Assembly (NCBI RefSeq): GCF_027943255.1
Contig: NC_072896.1
Location: 35,862,501 to 35,926,500, forward strand
DNA length: 64,000 bases
Direction: 5' to 3'
Source of the DNA: Anastrepha obliqua
Taxonomy: Eukaryota > Arthropoda > Insecta > Diptera > Tephritidae
The position numbers and the translations under genes were made by a program. The first letter of the stretch is position 1; each line of letters starts with the position of its first letter. The notes below the pieces were generated by a model. That model was not told where the DNA came from. It saw nothing but the letters and a program-made list of their open reading frames with translations, and did not search any database. This document shows positions 11,680-22,654 of the stretch, one piece after another.

Positions 11680-12880
11680 AGAATAATAGTTTTGAAATAT
11701 TTCGAATGTTGAAAATTTTAGTATAGAGCTTTTCAAGTGATACATCTTCAGGTATGTTTTAATTTTATTTTTCAGTTAAAAGACAAATTTTGGAATTAAA
11801 TAACTATTTTCGGAATTTAAAACAGACAGTAAGTAAACACAAACATTTTTGAAAAAAAATAATAATTTTGCGATTTGAATGTTGAAACATTTGGTGTAGA
11901 GTCTTTAAAGTATCTTTAGTCGTTTTTTAATAGTTTTTAATTTCTATTTCTATATTTCGATTTTTTAGTAAAAAAACATGTTTTTTTGAAATCAAAAATG
12001 TTTTTTTTACTTGCTTTTTTGAAATAAAAAATGTTTTTTTTACTTGGCTGTGGTAAAGAAACAGAAAAAGTTTTGAAAAAAAAATTATAATTTTGAGATT
12101 TTTTGAATGTTCAAAATTTTTTTGTAGAAAGAAAAAAAGTGAAATATCGTAAGGTATTTTTGAATATTTATTAACATCTATTTTCATTTTTATTTTTTTG
12201 TTTTGCTTTAGTTTTTCAGGATAAAAAAAAGTTTTGAAATTCAAGAAATATTTTTGGGATTTAAAATAAAAATTTTGGAATTTAAAACATTTTTTTTTAC
12301 TTGACTGCAGTAAACAGAAAAACGTTTGAAAAAAACAAAAATTTTGAGGTTTGAATGTTCAAACTTTTGGTGTAAAGTTCTTAAAGTGAAATAACTTTAG
12401 TTCTTTTTCAATATTTTTTAAAACCTTTTTTTTTTGTTCTGTTTTTATTTTTCAGGATAACAGAGTTTCCGAATTTTTTTTTTCTTTACTTGAATTTTTG
12501 GATTTTTTTATTTTTTTTTTCGTTTGACTGTGGTAAATAAAAATAATGAAGTTGGAAAAAAAATAATAATTTTGCGATTTGTATCTGGGAAATTTTGTCG
12601 TAGAGTTTTTAAGATGAAATCTTTTTTGTTTATTAATTTTTTTTGGAATTGTATTTAATTTTTTCAAATTTTGAAGTGAAGAATCTTTGGTTCTTTCAAC
12701 ATTTTTTAACTTATTAAAATAGTTTTGTTGTTTTAATTTATTTTAATTTTTTAAGCTAATAATAACTTCCAAAATATTTTTTTCTTTTTTTGTAAAATTT
12801 TTTTTTTGGTTATTTCCGAAGGGAAAAATCTTCGGCTGTTTTAGCAATTTAAATTAACATTTTTTTATTATTTTTTTTAA
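11680..12880 (+). repeat. AT-rich degenerate tandem repeat with TTTTGAGATTTGAATGTT motif
   Basis: Units of roughly 180-250 bases repeat the order: a poly(A) tract, AATAATTTTGCGATTTGAATG, then ATTTGGTGTAGAGT, then AAGTGAAATATCTT-like. Good copies start near 11690, 11850, 12080, 12330 and 12550. The frames on the minus strand are lysine/phenylalanine-rich by-products of the composition, not genes. A related array lies at 57.7-59.2 kb. Confidence 0.7.
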
Positions 12881-13299
12881 ACAATTGCTGAGACTATGCT
12901 CAGAAATCCATAAAAGTTTCAAAGTGCAATTTCCATAAATTTACGACATGTATTAAAATACGTCCAGCGAGTCGGTGCAAAATACCGTGCAAATGCTTAT
13001 TTATGTACGTAGCGACGCTAATAGTGATTTGCAAATGGTTTTAATGCACAAGTATGAGTGCTAGAACATTCATTAGAACAGTATTTCGTACTCGGATTCC
13101 TTAGCATGGAATCGCTTTGTAATAAGTCCTTCGAGGTCTCAGGTCTGCGCTGCGTCTGTGCGGAAAATCAGTTGGGATATGCAGTTTTTTTTTTGCCATT
13201 GAATTTTATTACAAGGAAGTGTAAGTTTCAAGTGACTACAAAATAAAGCTAAATTTTTGGCAAATTTTTTGTAGACGGTGCTAGGCTTTTTCTTCCTTA
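12881..13299. other. no recognisable gene
   Basis: Mixed sequence between the AT-rich array and a foldback arm. I see no domain or RNA gene. Confidence 0.4.
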
Positions 13300-13575
13300 C
13301 CAAAAAATCCATGCTTGGTATGGAAGAAAAGGCGTCACACCTCTGCGAAAACTAATTCCCAAGAAGCAACATTATTTTTTAATCGCTTGAAAACTGCACT
13401 TTATTATACTAAAATGCAATGGGCTACGCTCTGCATACCCAGACAAATTCTAAAAATTATGGTGAAAAAGTTCAAAGGATTGATGCACTTTTTTTTACTT
13501 TTCTAAAACATTTGAAACTTTACTTTATATGTTTTGTGTTGTAGTAAGAACTATATTTAAATATATTAACATAAA
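13300..13575 (-). mobile_element. inner-to-outer arm of foldback MITE family
   Basis: Blocks CTTGAAAACTGCACTTTATTA, ATGCAATGGGCTACG and TTTGAAACTTTACTTTATAT follow the order of the right arm of the element at 21.2-21.7 kb. Only this arm is near; a short piece of the opposite outer arm may lie at 10.1 kb, with the AT-rich arrays in between. Noncoding. Confidence 0.55.
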
Positions 13576-13697
13576 TAAATTAATAGTAGTTAGGGCAAGC
13601 AGTAATGTCGCATACTGTATTTTTCATTTTCCTATGAATTAAATTTTTAGAGGACTTTATAGTTCTGCTTCTTCTTCTTAATTGGCACGATAACCGC

Positions 13698-14473
13698 TTA
13701 CGCGATTTTGGCCGAGTTTAACAAAGCGCGCCAGTCGTTTCTTTCTCGTGCTAACCGGCGCCATTTGGACACACCAAGTGAAGGCAAGCTCTCCTCCACC
13801 TGATCTTTCCAACGCAGAGGAGGCCTTTCTCTTCCTCTGCTACCACCAGCTAGTACCGCATCGAATACTTTCAAAGACGGAGCGTTTGTATCCATTCGGA
13901 CGACATGACCCAGCCAACGTAGCCGCTGGATCTTTATTTGCTGAGCTGTGTCGTCGTAAAGCTCATACAGCTCATCGCTCCATCGTCTGCGATATTCGCC
14001 ATTGCCAACGTGTAAAGGTCCAAAAATCATGCGCAGAATCTTTCTCTCAAACACTCCAAGCGTCGCTTCATCGGATGTTTTCATCGTCCACGCTTCTGCG
14101 CCATACGTTAGGACGGGCATGATCAGAGACTTAAAAAGTGTTAGTTTTGTTCGTCGAGAGAGGACTTTACTGCTCAGTTGCCTACTTAGTCCAAAGTAGC
14201 ACTTGTTGGCAAGAGAGATTCTACGTTGGATTTCAAGGCTGACATTGTTATCGGTGTTAATGCTGGTTCCTAAATAGACGAAGTCTTTTACAACCTCGAA
14301 ACTATAGCTGTCTACAGTGACGTGGGTGCCGATACGCAAGTGCGCCGACTGTTTGTTTGAAGACAGGAGGTACTTCGTTTTGTCCTCGTTCACCACCAGA
14401 CCCATTCGCTTTGCCTCTTTATCCAGTTTGGAAAAGGCAGAACTAACAGCGCGGTTGTTAAGGCTGATGATAT
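13698..14473 (-). CDS. RTE-like non-LTR retrotransposon, reverse transcriptase C-terminal part (5'-truncated)
   Basis: An unbroken minus-strand frame of about 258 codons without a true start. The first methionine is at 14405, but the frame runs on to about 14473 as NNRAVSSAFSKLDKEAKR. Visible in order: MGLVVNEDKTKYLLSS (end of palm), VKDFVYLGTSIN (primer grip side), LTLFKSLIMPVLTYGAEAW, GVFERKILRMIFGP, ELYELYDD, IQRLRWLGHVVRMD and PPLRWKDQVEESL. The catalytic YADD region is upstream and missing. The 3' end carries AAAATCGCGTAAGCGG, then GTGCCAATTAAGAAG, about 30 bases past the stop. Related 3' pieces occur at 28.1, 33.5 and 59.0 kb. Open frame suggests fairly recent insertion, but the truncated copy cannot be active. 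Confidence 0.85.
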
Positions 14474-14479
14474 ACTTTA

Positions 14480-16629
14480 TAGTTACGAATGGGAAAACGT
14501 AAAGAAGGCATCCGTGGCGTACACTTTATTTGATTTTCTCAAAATATTGTAATTCATTAGGAAATTTCAATGATTTTTAAGGATACATTTTTCAAAGGAA
14601 CCAATTCGTACCATTTCTTCCCGGCGAAAGCAGCAAAATGTTTTTTTTTTTTTCATAACTGGTATATCCTCTTTCATCTTAATATTATGGAGTGAGGGAA
14701 AGCATTTAAAACCAATTTGAAAATGTATTCCTTTGAAATTTTAAAGTCCCTTAAAGTAATTGACATTGATTTGGAAGTGAAAAACTGTGTATGCGGCATT
14801 AATATATAAAATCTAAAATTTCAGTGCATACGACATTTTTCCTGAACAGATTTTCTGTCGCACGCTGTAAGCCGTGTAAGCTGTGTAAGAAATTTCTCTG
14901 CTTGATCTGCTTCTTCTATCTTCCACTCCGTAAACCATAAAATCGACTTGCATGCGATAGAATCTTTAATTAAACCTTTCCCATTTGGAGCTTTCTAGGC
15001 GGCCTTTCAATTCTAATTTCTTTGCCGTTGGACAATAGCTAGCGGCCATCACACAAATTTGCTCATCTCACTAGTTGAGATAAAAATGTTATTGCAGCTG
15101 CCACTTGCCACTTGACCAAAGCCGCACGAATTAGGTTGTACAAGCATATGGCGCATATAAACGCGTCTATTCTGCTGGGTTACGTTACCTACATCTACAG
15201 CTCTACATCTATGTCCGTGACGAGTAATCAAAAATACCAATTGTGGGAAGAGGAAGACAAAGAATGAAGAAGCAGGACATTTGTGAAATGACATGGTTTC
15301 ACCACGGAAATGTATGCTCCAGCCTGACAATGCGCTTGGCAACAACAATAAAACGCAGATGTCATCGCTCGCCAATAGCTGCACAACATGGCAATTGCCG
15401 ACACACACATACACCTCCGTGGGCAATCTTAATAGAGCTGGTAGTGGCTGGTTAGGCGCACACACTATTGTTTTCACTGAAATGCATTGTACGTGTGTGT
15501 GTGTGTGTGTACATGTTAGTATTTGTCTTCGATTGTATTTGTGTATTGGTATTCGTAAATACCAGGAGCTACAACTACCGATCCACTCAATGTTTGTCCA
15601 TGAAATAGTGATTATGAACACTCGACACACTTCCGGACTGCCAAAGAGGCGTGCTTCCTTCAGGTAGATTTGTATGTTTAACGGCACCTATACATGCATG
15701 GATGCCTAAATAGTATAAGCATCAATATGTATGTGAGTGTATGTGTCGTGCTGTGTTGCGGACAATGTTGTACTGCCCCCAACAATTTCGTCACCTTATC
15801 GCAGGGTTATTGTTGTAAACTTGCTGTGGACTAACATTTGTCTTCCGTGGGGTGGTGCCAAGTCAGCTCCCTTGCGAGTTGAAGCACGGGTTGGCTAATC
15901 GGCATGACAGCAACAGCAACAGCAGCAGCAGCAGCAGCAGTAGCAGTAGCAACAATAGTAGTGGCAGTACCAACGACAGCAATCGCAGCCAAAACCAGGT
16001 CAAGTGTGATTGATGCACTTGTCCGGAGCAGCTTGAAACTACTTACTATATATGTACATACATACATAAGTATGTGTGTATGGTATATAGATATGCACTT
16101 AAATACGGAAGGCAACAATTGTTTCCAACTACGAAAATGTGAAAAACAGAAAAAATTGTTGCTGGAAATGCTCCCAACGGTAGCGGTCAGTTAAATGGTT
16201 TGACTTTGTTTTGTTATTTGTACCTAGATTTGGAGGGAGTTTACGTGTAATGTTTAAGAATATAGGTTTGACAAAAATTACCATAAATCAAAAAAGAAAA
16301 CAAACACAATCAAAACAACTTGAATTATTGGCTACAAACTCGTCGTCATTTCTTTTTTTGGAGCCTCTGAGTTGTTCAATGTTGTAAATGTCTGAGTATG
16401 CAGAGTTACCGGGAAAGGGAAAGACGTTCTTGATATACTTTTTTGTTTAGCTAAAAAGACAAACCAGTTTTTAAAATAACTTGCAGAATAGAACCCACAT
16501 AAAAATTTTTTTTTACTGATATAAAGAAAAAAACACTTCAATCATAAACTCAAAACTTTTTGTAGTAGCCATTTTTAACTATCAGGGCTTGCTTAAAATT
16601 TTATAGATGATTTCTTATTAACTGACATA
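14480..16629. other. non-repetitive-looking noncoding DNA with microsatellites
   Basis: No known domain. It contains a GT tract at about 15491-15509 and a CAG/CAA-type trinucleotide run at about 15908-15955. A 212-codon minus-strand frame (15049-15687) has no family resemblance and includes the translated GT tract. GC content is higher than in the flanking arrays, which may mark unique genomic DNA. Confidence 0.45.
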
Positions 16630-16931
16630 TATATATATATAATTGGCGCGTACACCCTTTTTAGGTGTTTGCCGGGCTCCTCCTCCTATTTGTGGTGTGC
16701 GTCTTGATGTTGCTCCACTTATGGAGGGACCTACAGTTTCAAGCCGACTCCGAACGGCAGACATTTTTCATGGCAGAAATACACTCGGAGGTTTGCCATT
16801 GCCTGCCGAAGGGTGACCGCTATTAGAAAAATGTTTTTATTAACTTTGCTTTCACCGAGATTCGAACCTACGTGGCCTCTGTGACTTCCGAATGCTAGTC
16901 ACGCACCAACCCATTCGGCTACGGCGGCCGC
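16630..16931 (-). mobile_element. tRNA-derived SINE, full-length copy with target-site duplication
   Basis: On the minus strand the head starts GCGGCCGCCGTAGCC at 16931. The A box is TAGCCGAATGGGTTGG (plus 16906-16921) and the B box GGTTCGAATCTC (plus 16857-16868), spaced as in a tRNA. The body contains GCGGTCACCC, CAAACCTCCGAG and GTAGGTCCCTCC, and ends in an AT dinucleotide tail at 16630-16641. CTGACATA flanks both sides (16622-16629 and 16932-16939), a clean target-site duplication. Such elements are copied by LINE machinery after Pol III transcription. Partial copies of the family are at 4.85, 21.77 and 51.78/53.13 kb. Confidence 0.9.
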
Positions 16932-17030
16932 CTGACATACCCTTTACTAAAAACAAATAAAAAATCTTACTCTTGAAGTAACCTTTAAACACAAATGCAC
17001 TTACAAGGAAAAAACATTTTTTTTTAATTT

Positions 17031-17860
17031 TTAATGAATGAGTGAATGTACTTCGACCCCATGGTCTTTTGAGCCCTCACAATAAACCCAACATGGAGCT
17101 GAGTAGGGCTGAGCGTACATGTGTGCCTTTCGTTCAGCCACACCCAAGCGAGAGATATGTATTATCCTTATTCGCGCTAAAGCGTCACATTCGAGAAGTA
17201 GGAGAGTTCCAGTTTCCATGGATTGGTGGTTGCAGAAACGGCGGGCGTCAATGGACCATATCACTAGTCTGTGCAGGTGGCTCCGCAATGCCATTGAGTA
17301 TTGTCAATTTGTTCTTATGGAGGATTATAAATTGCCTTAACCTCTTTTAAAGACTTCCACCAAGTAAAGACTTCGCCCCACGTCTTGTAGAATATGCTCT
17401 TTGCTCCTAAGTTCCTCTTTGCTGGCATGTTTTTCCATGGCAAGGAAGATTTCGGATGCTATTAATAAAGAGGTCGCAGCCTCTCTAGCCAATGCATAAG
17501 TAACTTTGATCACAGCTATACCTCTACGTTTTGGAGCCATATGAGCCGCATGCGATTGTGCATTCCTAATAAATTCGATTTCTCGATGTTCTTAAGGACC
17601 TATGAGGACTTAAGCTCAAACGATATCAATGCCTTGAGTGTCACCTGACTGTCCCTCCGAATGGTAATCCGCTCATTGTGGCGACTTCTGTCCAAATTGA
17701 TCTTTGCACATGGACAGATGACATGACTTTCTCCTGGAAAAGGCTGGAAAAACTACTCTTCCCCACAGCTCGCTTTGCTTTGGGGTTATATAATCCAGCT
17801 CCTATGCTTTCAAGCATCTTCGAGCGATCTGATTGCCAGTGAGTGGTATACTCTTGGATT
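17031..17860 (-). pseudogene. non-LTR retrotransposon RNase H remnant
   Basis: Minus-strand reading gives a degraded RNase H start near 17830-17720: SDRSKMLESIGAGLYNPK then SSLFQEKVM. The usual C-terminal finger lies near 17150-17290: HLHRLVIW, ARRFCNHQSMETG, LLLECDALARIR. That pattern (C-x2-C, then an HLLCECxAL-like block) is usual in R1/Jockey-like ORF2 tails. Several stops and frame changes lie between the two islands. Dead fragment; the clade is uncertain. Confidence 0.6.
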
Positions 17861-18079
17861 TTTTTTTTAAGGACAGATGAGCTCCTGCTTAACTTATCGC
17901 CCAGTTCGATCCTGAATCAAATTTAATAACCTTAGCGCTGTCACTCATGGGTAGCTGGCCAAGTGTGAGTTGCTGGTACAAAATTTTTTTTGTAATCCTT
18001 AAAATCGAAAGCGGTTAGGTTTTGGGCATAAGATTAACAAATTAATTTGCTTTATTTTTCGTTAAATCTAAACGTTTTC

Positions 18080-18560
18080 CTGATATTTCACGATTCATAC
18101 AATTTCATTCGAATGGCTGCTTCGGCTGACTTCGCAGTGGCTCATTCTGTTAACCCTTCCAAGACCTTGATGGTAACTCACGACAGGATTGCTCGATACT
18201 CGATAGTCGCACAACATCGCACCTCACAAAAAAGTTTATAGTAACTGCGTCAAATTTCAATGACCAATTCACCTCGTTGAGACGGCTGATGGCACGATTA
18301 CCGAACATGGCGCGCAAAAGAACGACTGTGGCTTGAGCTGTGTGGTATGACGCTCGACGTTGCTAAGACCAAAGATCATCCAAGGCCAATTGTTCGATTT
18401 CCGTCCACAAAAAATCTTTTATCATGTTCCTCTGGAACTTAAATTTGGCTGAAATGGCGTTTTCAAATAAAAATGGATCAAAATCCGCAGCACCTGTATC
18501 TCAGGTGCCGACAATCACCTGCCGGTTTTCCGAAACTCAGATGTGGAAGTTTTGCTTATT
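18080..18560 (-). pseudogene. DD41D-type transposase remnant
   Basis: Minus strand near 18430-18240 reads NMIKDFLWTEIEQLALDDLW, a stop, then QRRASYHTAQATVVLLRAMF, FGNRAISRLNEVNWS and INFFV. Order and content match the second-to-third Asp region of the family (MINDFLW, FQQDGATCHTA, ISR, NWPPRSCDLTPLDFF). The second Asp itself is not preserved (QRRAS in place of QQDGA). Flanks are unreadable. Confidence 0.65.
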
Positions 18561-19147
18561 ACCTTAGTAGGTGGGGTAGGTGTCTCATTTCGGTCAAAAC
18601 TTCTCTTTAATAAAGTCACTGTTTGAGCTTCACAACATTGGATTTCGTTCCGCGGAGATATGACACTATTATCTGTCAAGATTTTCAGCGGGAAGAGCTG
18701 CCACTGTCACTGTCATAATATCATATATTTCAAAAAGAAACCACTATACAGATCACCCTGTCTTTCAGAAAACGAATTCCATTTTTTTTTTATTTTTTTT
18801 TTTAAACCTTAACATCAAACAAAAATTTAAGATATAAGAGGCAAAAATCCTCCAATTAATATAAAAGATATTCTATGGAGAATGAAAACACTAATTTTGC
18901 ATTCACCATTCATAATTTAAGTTTAAAAATTGGCTAGTACGGCATCGATTTTTTTAATAATAATCATTAGTTGGTGTTCCAAGTAACAAATTTTAAAGGG
19001 TAATCAATTTTAATTAAAAAAATAAATTTTATTAATATTTAACTAAAAAATGTTCAAGAACAGCAAGAATGCAGGCATCAAACTTATAAGCCGGACTAAC
19101 AACATCCCCTGAAAATTGCAAGAAGTACAATAAACATCTATTTAAAA
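18561..19147. other. no recognisable gene
   Basis: AT-rich sequence directly beside the 3' terminus of the Helitron. No feature recognised apart from poly(T) tracts. Confidence 0.4.
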
Positions 19148-21116
19148 CTAGCTGTACCCGGTGCGCGTTGCTACGCCAACAACTAAAATAAATGTAGGAA
19201 AAATAACTTTAAAGAAAAATCAGTACACAAATATACAATTCATTCTAAACCATTTTATTGATTTTGTTTATTTCGAAAAAATTGTGACATTACAAAGTTT
19301 AGTTTCAATTTGATGTTTATTGAAGTGCTGTGGGATACACAATTATTCTTGTTTTTGCATCTGGTGCGTAGACGAATAAACCAGAAGGTTTTTTGACACG
19401 TGAGCAAGCCACATAGAGCAGTCCATGTGAGAAGCATGGATTCTCCAAATTTAATCCCCACACTTGTAACGATTGTCCTTCTGCTTTGTTAATAATCATT
19501 GTGAAAACGAATCGTACCGGGAACTGTAAATGTTTGAATTTGGTTGGATATCTGTCGGTATCATTGGGATACATGGCAACAGTAAGTCTTTACCTTTGAA
19601 TTTTCCAGTCAAAATTGTTGCCTCGATAACATTTTTCATCATTTTCTGAGAGTCTGGTTCCGTTGCAAAGTCGTGGTGGATTTATGTTTCGAAGAAGAAT
19701 GATGGATACGCCAATTTTCAATGTAAGAATGTACGGCAGCATGCCTGGCAAATCAAGCGAATTCAAGAATTCAGTTGGATAGTTGACAACCTCGGCTTGA
19801 TTCTCCACAGTATCGATGGACTTATATGTTGTTGTTTCACTGGGTACTCCATGCTGAATGGAGAAGTTGATAGTATTGACATCGATGTTTTTGGCTGCTA
19901 ATATAGCACGCGTACTGAGCCACTGATGGTTTTTGTAGTTTTGTGCAATATTTGTGAAAGCTTTTTGCACCAATTCGTCGATGCTCTCCGTGATCTTACA
20001 GAAGTTTTCTAGCAGGGTGATACATTGTGTAGATTCATTAATTTCCATTCGCCCATTTCCGTTATCCAATAATTTTTTTGCAAAATTTCCAGCCGATACA
20101 TCCCGTTATAGTTGTACACGCATGTTAGTTTTCAAAGACAATTTCTGTAAATGACGACATAGAACTGATGATTTAACACATGCATTAAGTTCATCAGCGG
20201 GTGTTGAACGTGGTATAATGGGCAGTGTTTGTCGAAAATCACCAGACAATAAAATGAACGCGCCACCAAAGATCCGTCTGTTTCCTCTCAAATCTCGCAG
20301 TGTACGATCAAGCGGTTCCAATGCTTTCTTGTGAGACATTGTACATTCGTCCTATATGATAATTTGACACGTTTGGAGACACCGGTGTCTTTTCCCATTC
20401 CAGAGTTTTTGCTGATGTTGCATGTTGGTGCCTTAGTGCTTTACAAATTCAACCGCAGTTTCAATGCTGAATGCGCTGTTCGGCCACCATCCAAAAGAGT
20501 TGCCTCAATTCCAGATGATGCAATAGCCAGTGCAATATTATTTTGTGATCGTATGGTTGCCAAAATTAGTGAAAGAAGAAAAGTTTTGCCTGTACCACCG
20601 GGCGCATCTATGAAAAACAGTTCACCGCTTTGTTCTGTGATTGCACGCCTAATTCTGTCAAGCGCAATGCGTTGTTCTGGAATCTAATGCGGAAGATTTG
20701 TTCTAACGAATGTCCCCAATTCGTTAGAATCATAGTGTGTTTCTCGTTGCAAATCACGATCGGAAAGATTGTTTGCAGGTCGGTTTGAAGCAGGCATTCC
20801 CAGTTGCACCAGTGCCTTGTTAGCGACTGTCAAGCATATGTCTTGAATCAAAATCTATGTTACATCTATGATCATGTCATATTCGTTTCCTCTGTGTAAA
20901 AATACATGGTCATACTAATTTTTATGACAATCAGTTGAACGTGGCAGAAGTTGCTACTCTGCAGCGCCACCTGGGGGCGAGTGGCATCAATGAGCATACT
21001 CTACAAACCTTCTCCGTGGAAAAATACATATATACACTAATTTTTATAGTAATCGGTCCAGTAGTTTTTGAGTTCATCGATGACATAGGGACACACATTA
21101 ATTTTTATAAATAAGA
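19148..21116 (-). mobile_element. Helitron, internally deleted, with TC and CTAG ends
   Basis: Read on the minus strand the element starts TCTTATTTATAAAAATTAAT (5' end at 21116, preceded by A) and ends ACCGGGTACAGCTAG (3' end at 19148, followed by T). Insertion between A and T and a CTRR 3' end are the rules for Helitrons. A small GCGT-AGCA-ACGC hairpin lies about 15 bases before CTAG. The element is 1.97 kb and holds only the helicase half; the Rep/HUH nuclease part is absent. A 22-base 5' block (AATCGGTCCAGTAG, then TTTTTGAG) is shared with the Helitron-like element ending at 40319. Confidence 0.8.
19317..20850 (-). pseudogene. Helitron Pif1-like helicase, decayed
   Basis: Minus-strand islands in order: IPEQRIALDRIRRAI near 20680, then the Walker A block FFIDAPGGTGKTFLLSLILA near 20600. 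FGGAFILLSGDFRQTLPIIP near 20270-20220 (Walker B/motif III region), and VSIILLRNINPPRLCNGTRL near 19690-19650 come next. The end is FPVRFVFTMIINKAEGQSLQ, then CFSHGLLYVACSRV near 19530-19390. These are the superfamily 1 Pif1 helicase motifs that unwind the element during rolling-circle transposition. The frame is broken at least between 20340 and 20450, and again near 20100 and 19590. Catalytic GKT is kept, but the gene cannot be translated whole. Confidence 0.85.
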
Positions 21117-21180
21117 TTTTATTATTGTTGCTGTTACTGTCATATCTGGATTAGATTCTTCAGAAATTGTTTGTACAAAT

Positions 21181-21680
21181 ATATTTTATACTAAAACAAA
21201 ACTCATATAAAGCAAAGTTTCGAACTTTGTATAATTTTTGTAAAAATTTGTCAAATTAAAAAAAGCTTTCGGGTATGCAGTTTTGCAGACCATAGAATTT
21301 TGGTGTAATAAAGTGCGACTTTCAAGTAGATCAACAATCACGTTGATTTTTGAGCACTTTTTTCTGATCGCGGCCTTATGCATTTTGTCCATTTAACGAC
21401 TACTTCATATTGTTTTTCTATGGAAGAAAATACCCAACACCGTCAGCAGAAAAATGTTCAAAAATCAACGCACTTTTTGAATCACTTGAAACTTGCACTT
21501 TATTAGCATAGATCGAAATGGCCTATGGCCTATAAAACTGCGAACAAGAAAATTTGTCTTAAAATTTTGGGTAAAAATTGTGAAATTTTCATGACAATTT
21601 GCCACATTTTTCGAAAAGTTCGAAACTTTCATTTATATAAATTTTGTTGTATTATAACTAAATTTTTTCGCAAAAAAAAC
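21181..21680. mobile_element. foldback MITE with long inverted arms, copy A
   Basis: The left arm (CAAAGTTTCGAACTTTGTA, then TAATAAAGTGCGACTTTCAA, then ACGTTGATTTTTGAGCA) is repeated in inverted orientation on the right (TCAAAAATCAACGCAC, TTGAAACTTGCACTTTATTA, AAGTTCGAAACTTTC). The centre is near 21410-21420 and each arm is about 230 bases, with diverged stretches. Noncoding. The same family is seen at 36.65-37.14 kb and as one arm at 13.3-13.6 kb. Confidence 0.75.
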
Positions 21681-21773
21681 AAAAACAATTCAAACGGCAA
21701 AATAAATAAATAGTTAAAATTTATCAATATATGGTGTACACTTTTCTTTGACGCTCACAGTACATGATGTTAG

Positions 21774-21812
21774 TCCACAAATAGGACGAAGAGCTCGGCC
21801 AAACCACCAACA
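21774..21812 (+). mobile_element. SINE 3' fragment
   Basis: CCACAAATAGGACGAAGAGC followed by TCGGCCAAACCACC matches the 3' body of the SINE family (the plus-strand spelling seen at 53.16-53.21 kb). Only about 40 bases remain. Confidence 0.55.
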
Positions 21813-22379
21813 CTAGAGCAGGTAAGATAAAAAACATACTCCAGTTTATTTTTGGTGGCCCTAACTATAAAAAAAAATAGTTTAGTAATTTAAAAAAAAA
21901 AAGAAAAATAGCACTAAATAAGTATGCCAAAAAACCTCACTAAAAACAATAATAAATCTTTTTCTAGACATACTTATTGTGTACTCATCAATTATACTCA
22001 CGAGATGATTCCTAAGACAGTGTTGGACTTAATTGATTAACTGTCAGTTTTGACAGCTTGCCTACGCAAATTCAAATATCATTAGTGAGACGTCAATAAA
22101 TAAAGGCAGACACAATTGGAGCGAATGATGAATTCACCCCAATTTTGAACATCCACTACTGCAGGGTCTCTCAAGTTTGAGTTTATTTTTACGCAGTTCG
22201 TCTTAAGCATAAATTTTGAATGCGAATTCATTGTCTGAAGTAGAGTGTTTAGAATTCATGAGTGTAATATTTTTATTTACTTACTTTTATGATAAATAAG
22301 GTTATATCTAGCAAGCTCAGACTTATATGGTACAGCAACAAGTTTTTTACAAAATTAAAAATCAAAAATGATTTGAACT
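21813..22379. other. no recognisable gene
   Basis: AT-rich. GTGAGACGTCAATAAATAAAG near 22087 has a polyadenylation-like signal but I see no LTR structure around it. Confidence 0.35.
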
Positions 22380-22640
22380 ACTTACCAAACTTTCTTCACA
22401 TGTGAGCTTAAAAATTACAATTCTGCAAGTTAAATTTTCGATGGCAGTTAGTCTCTTTCTGAGCTTCATCTGAAGTTTACTCTATATTTGAGCTGACCTT
22501 ACTGAAACTGATCAGAAGGCGTTAAATCAGGTGATCTTGGCAGTCCAATTGCTACAGAATGTCATGAATTTCTTCTCTCACTGAATCTCCTGTGCAAAAA
22601 TTTTCAAATCTGGCATCGTCATTTCGAAACTAAATATCGT
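22380..22640 (-). pseudogene. mariner-superfamily transposase scrap (tentative)
   Basis: Minus strand near 22555-22490 reads VAIGLPRSPDLTPSDQF, resembling the WPPRSPDLTPxDFFLWG block that holds the third catalytic Asp of DDxD transposases. The upstream minus-strand bases look related to the segment between the second and third Asp, but frames are scrambled. Only the one motif supports this call. Confidence 0.4.
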
Positions 22641-22654
22641 TAATATCGTTTGTC

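Noticed and set aside
11927..12667. Lysine-rich minus-strand frames
   Set aside because: Composition of poly(T)-rich degenerate repeats; no conserved protein features.
13748..14122. 124-codon plus-strand frame
   Set aside because: Antisense of the RTE-like reverse transcriptase tail, which has clear conserved blocks on the minus strand.
15049..15687. 212-codon minus-strand frame as a host gene
   Set aside because: No domain, includes a translated GT microsatellite (THTHTHT), overlaps an opposite-strand frame of similar quality. Kept only as a finding about the region.
22020..22270. Possible LTR (TGTTGG...AATAAA region)
   Set aside because: No matching second LTR, primer-binding site or polypurine tract found in the window.
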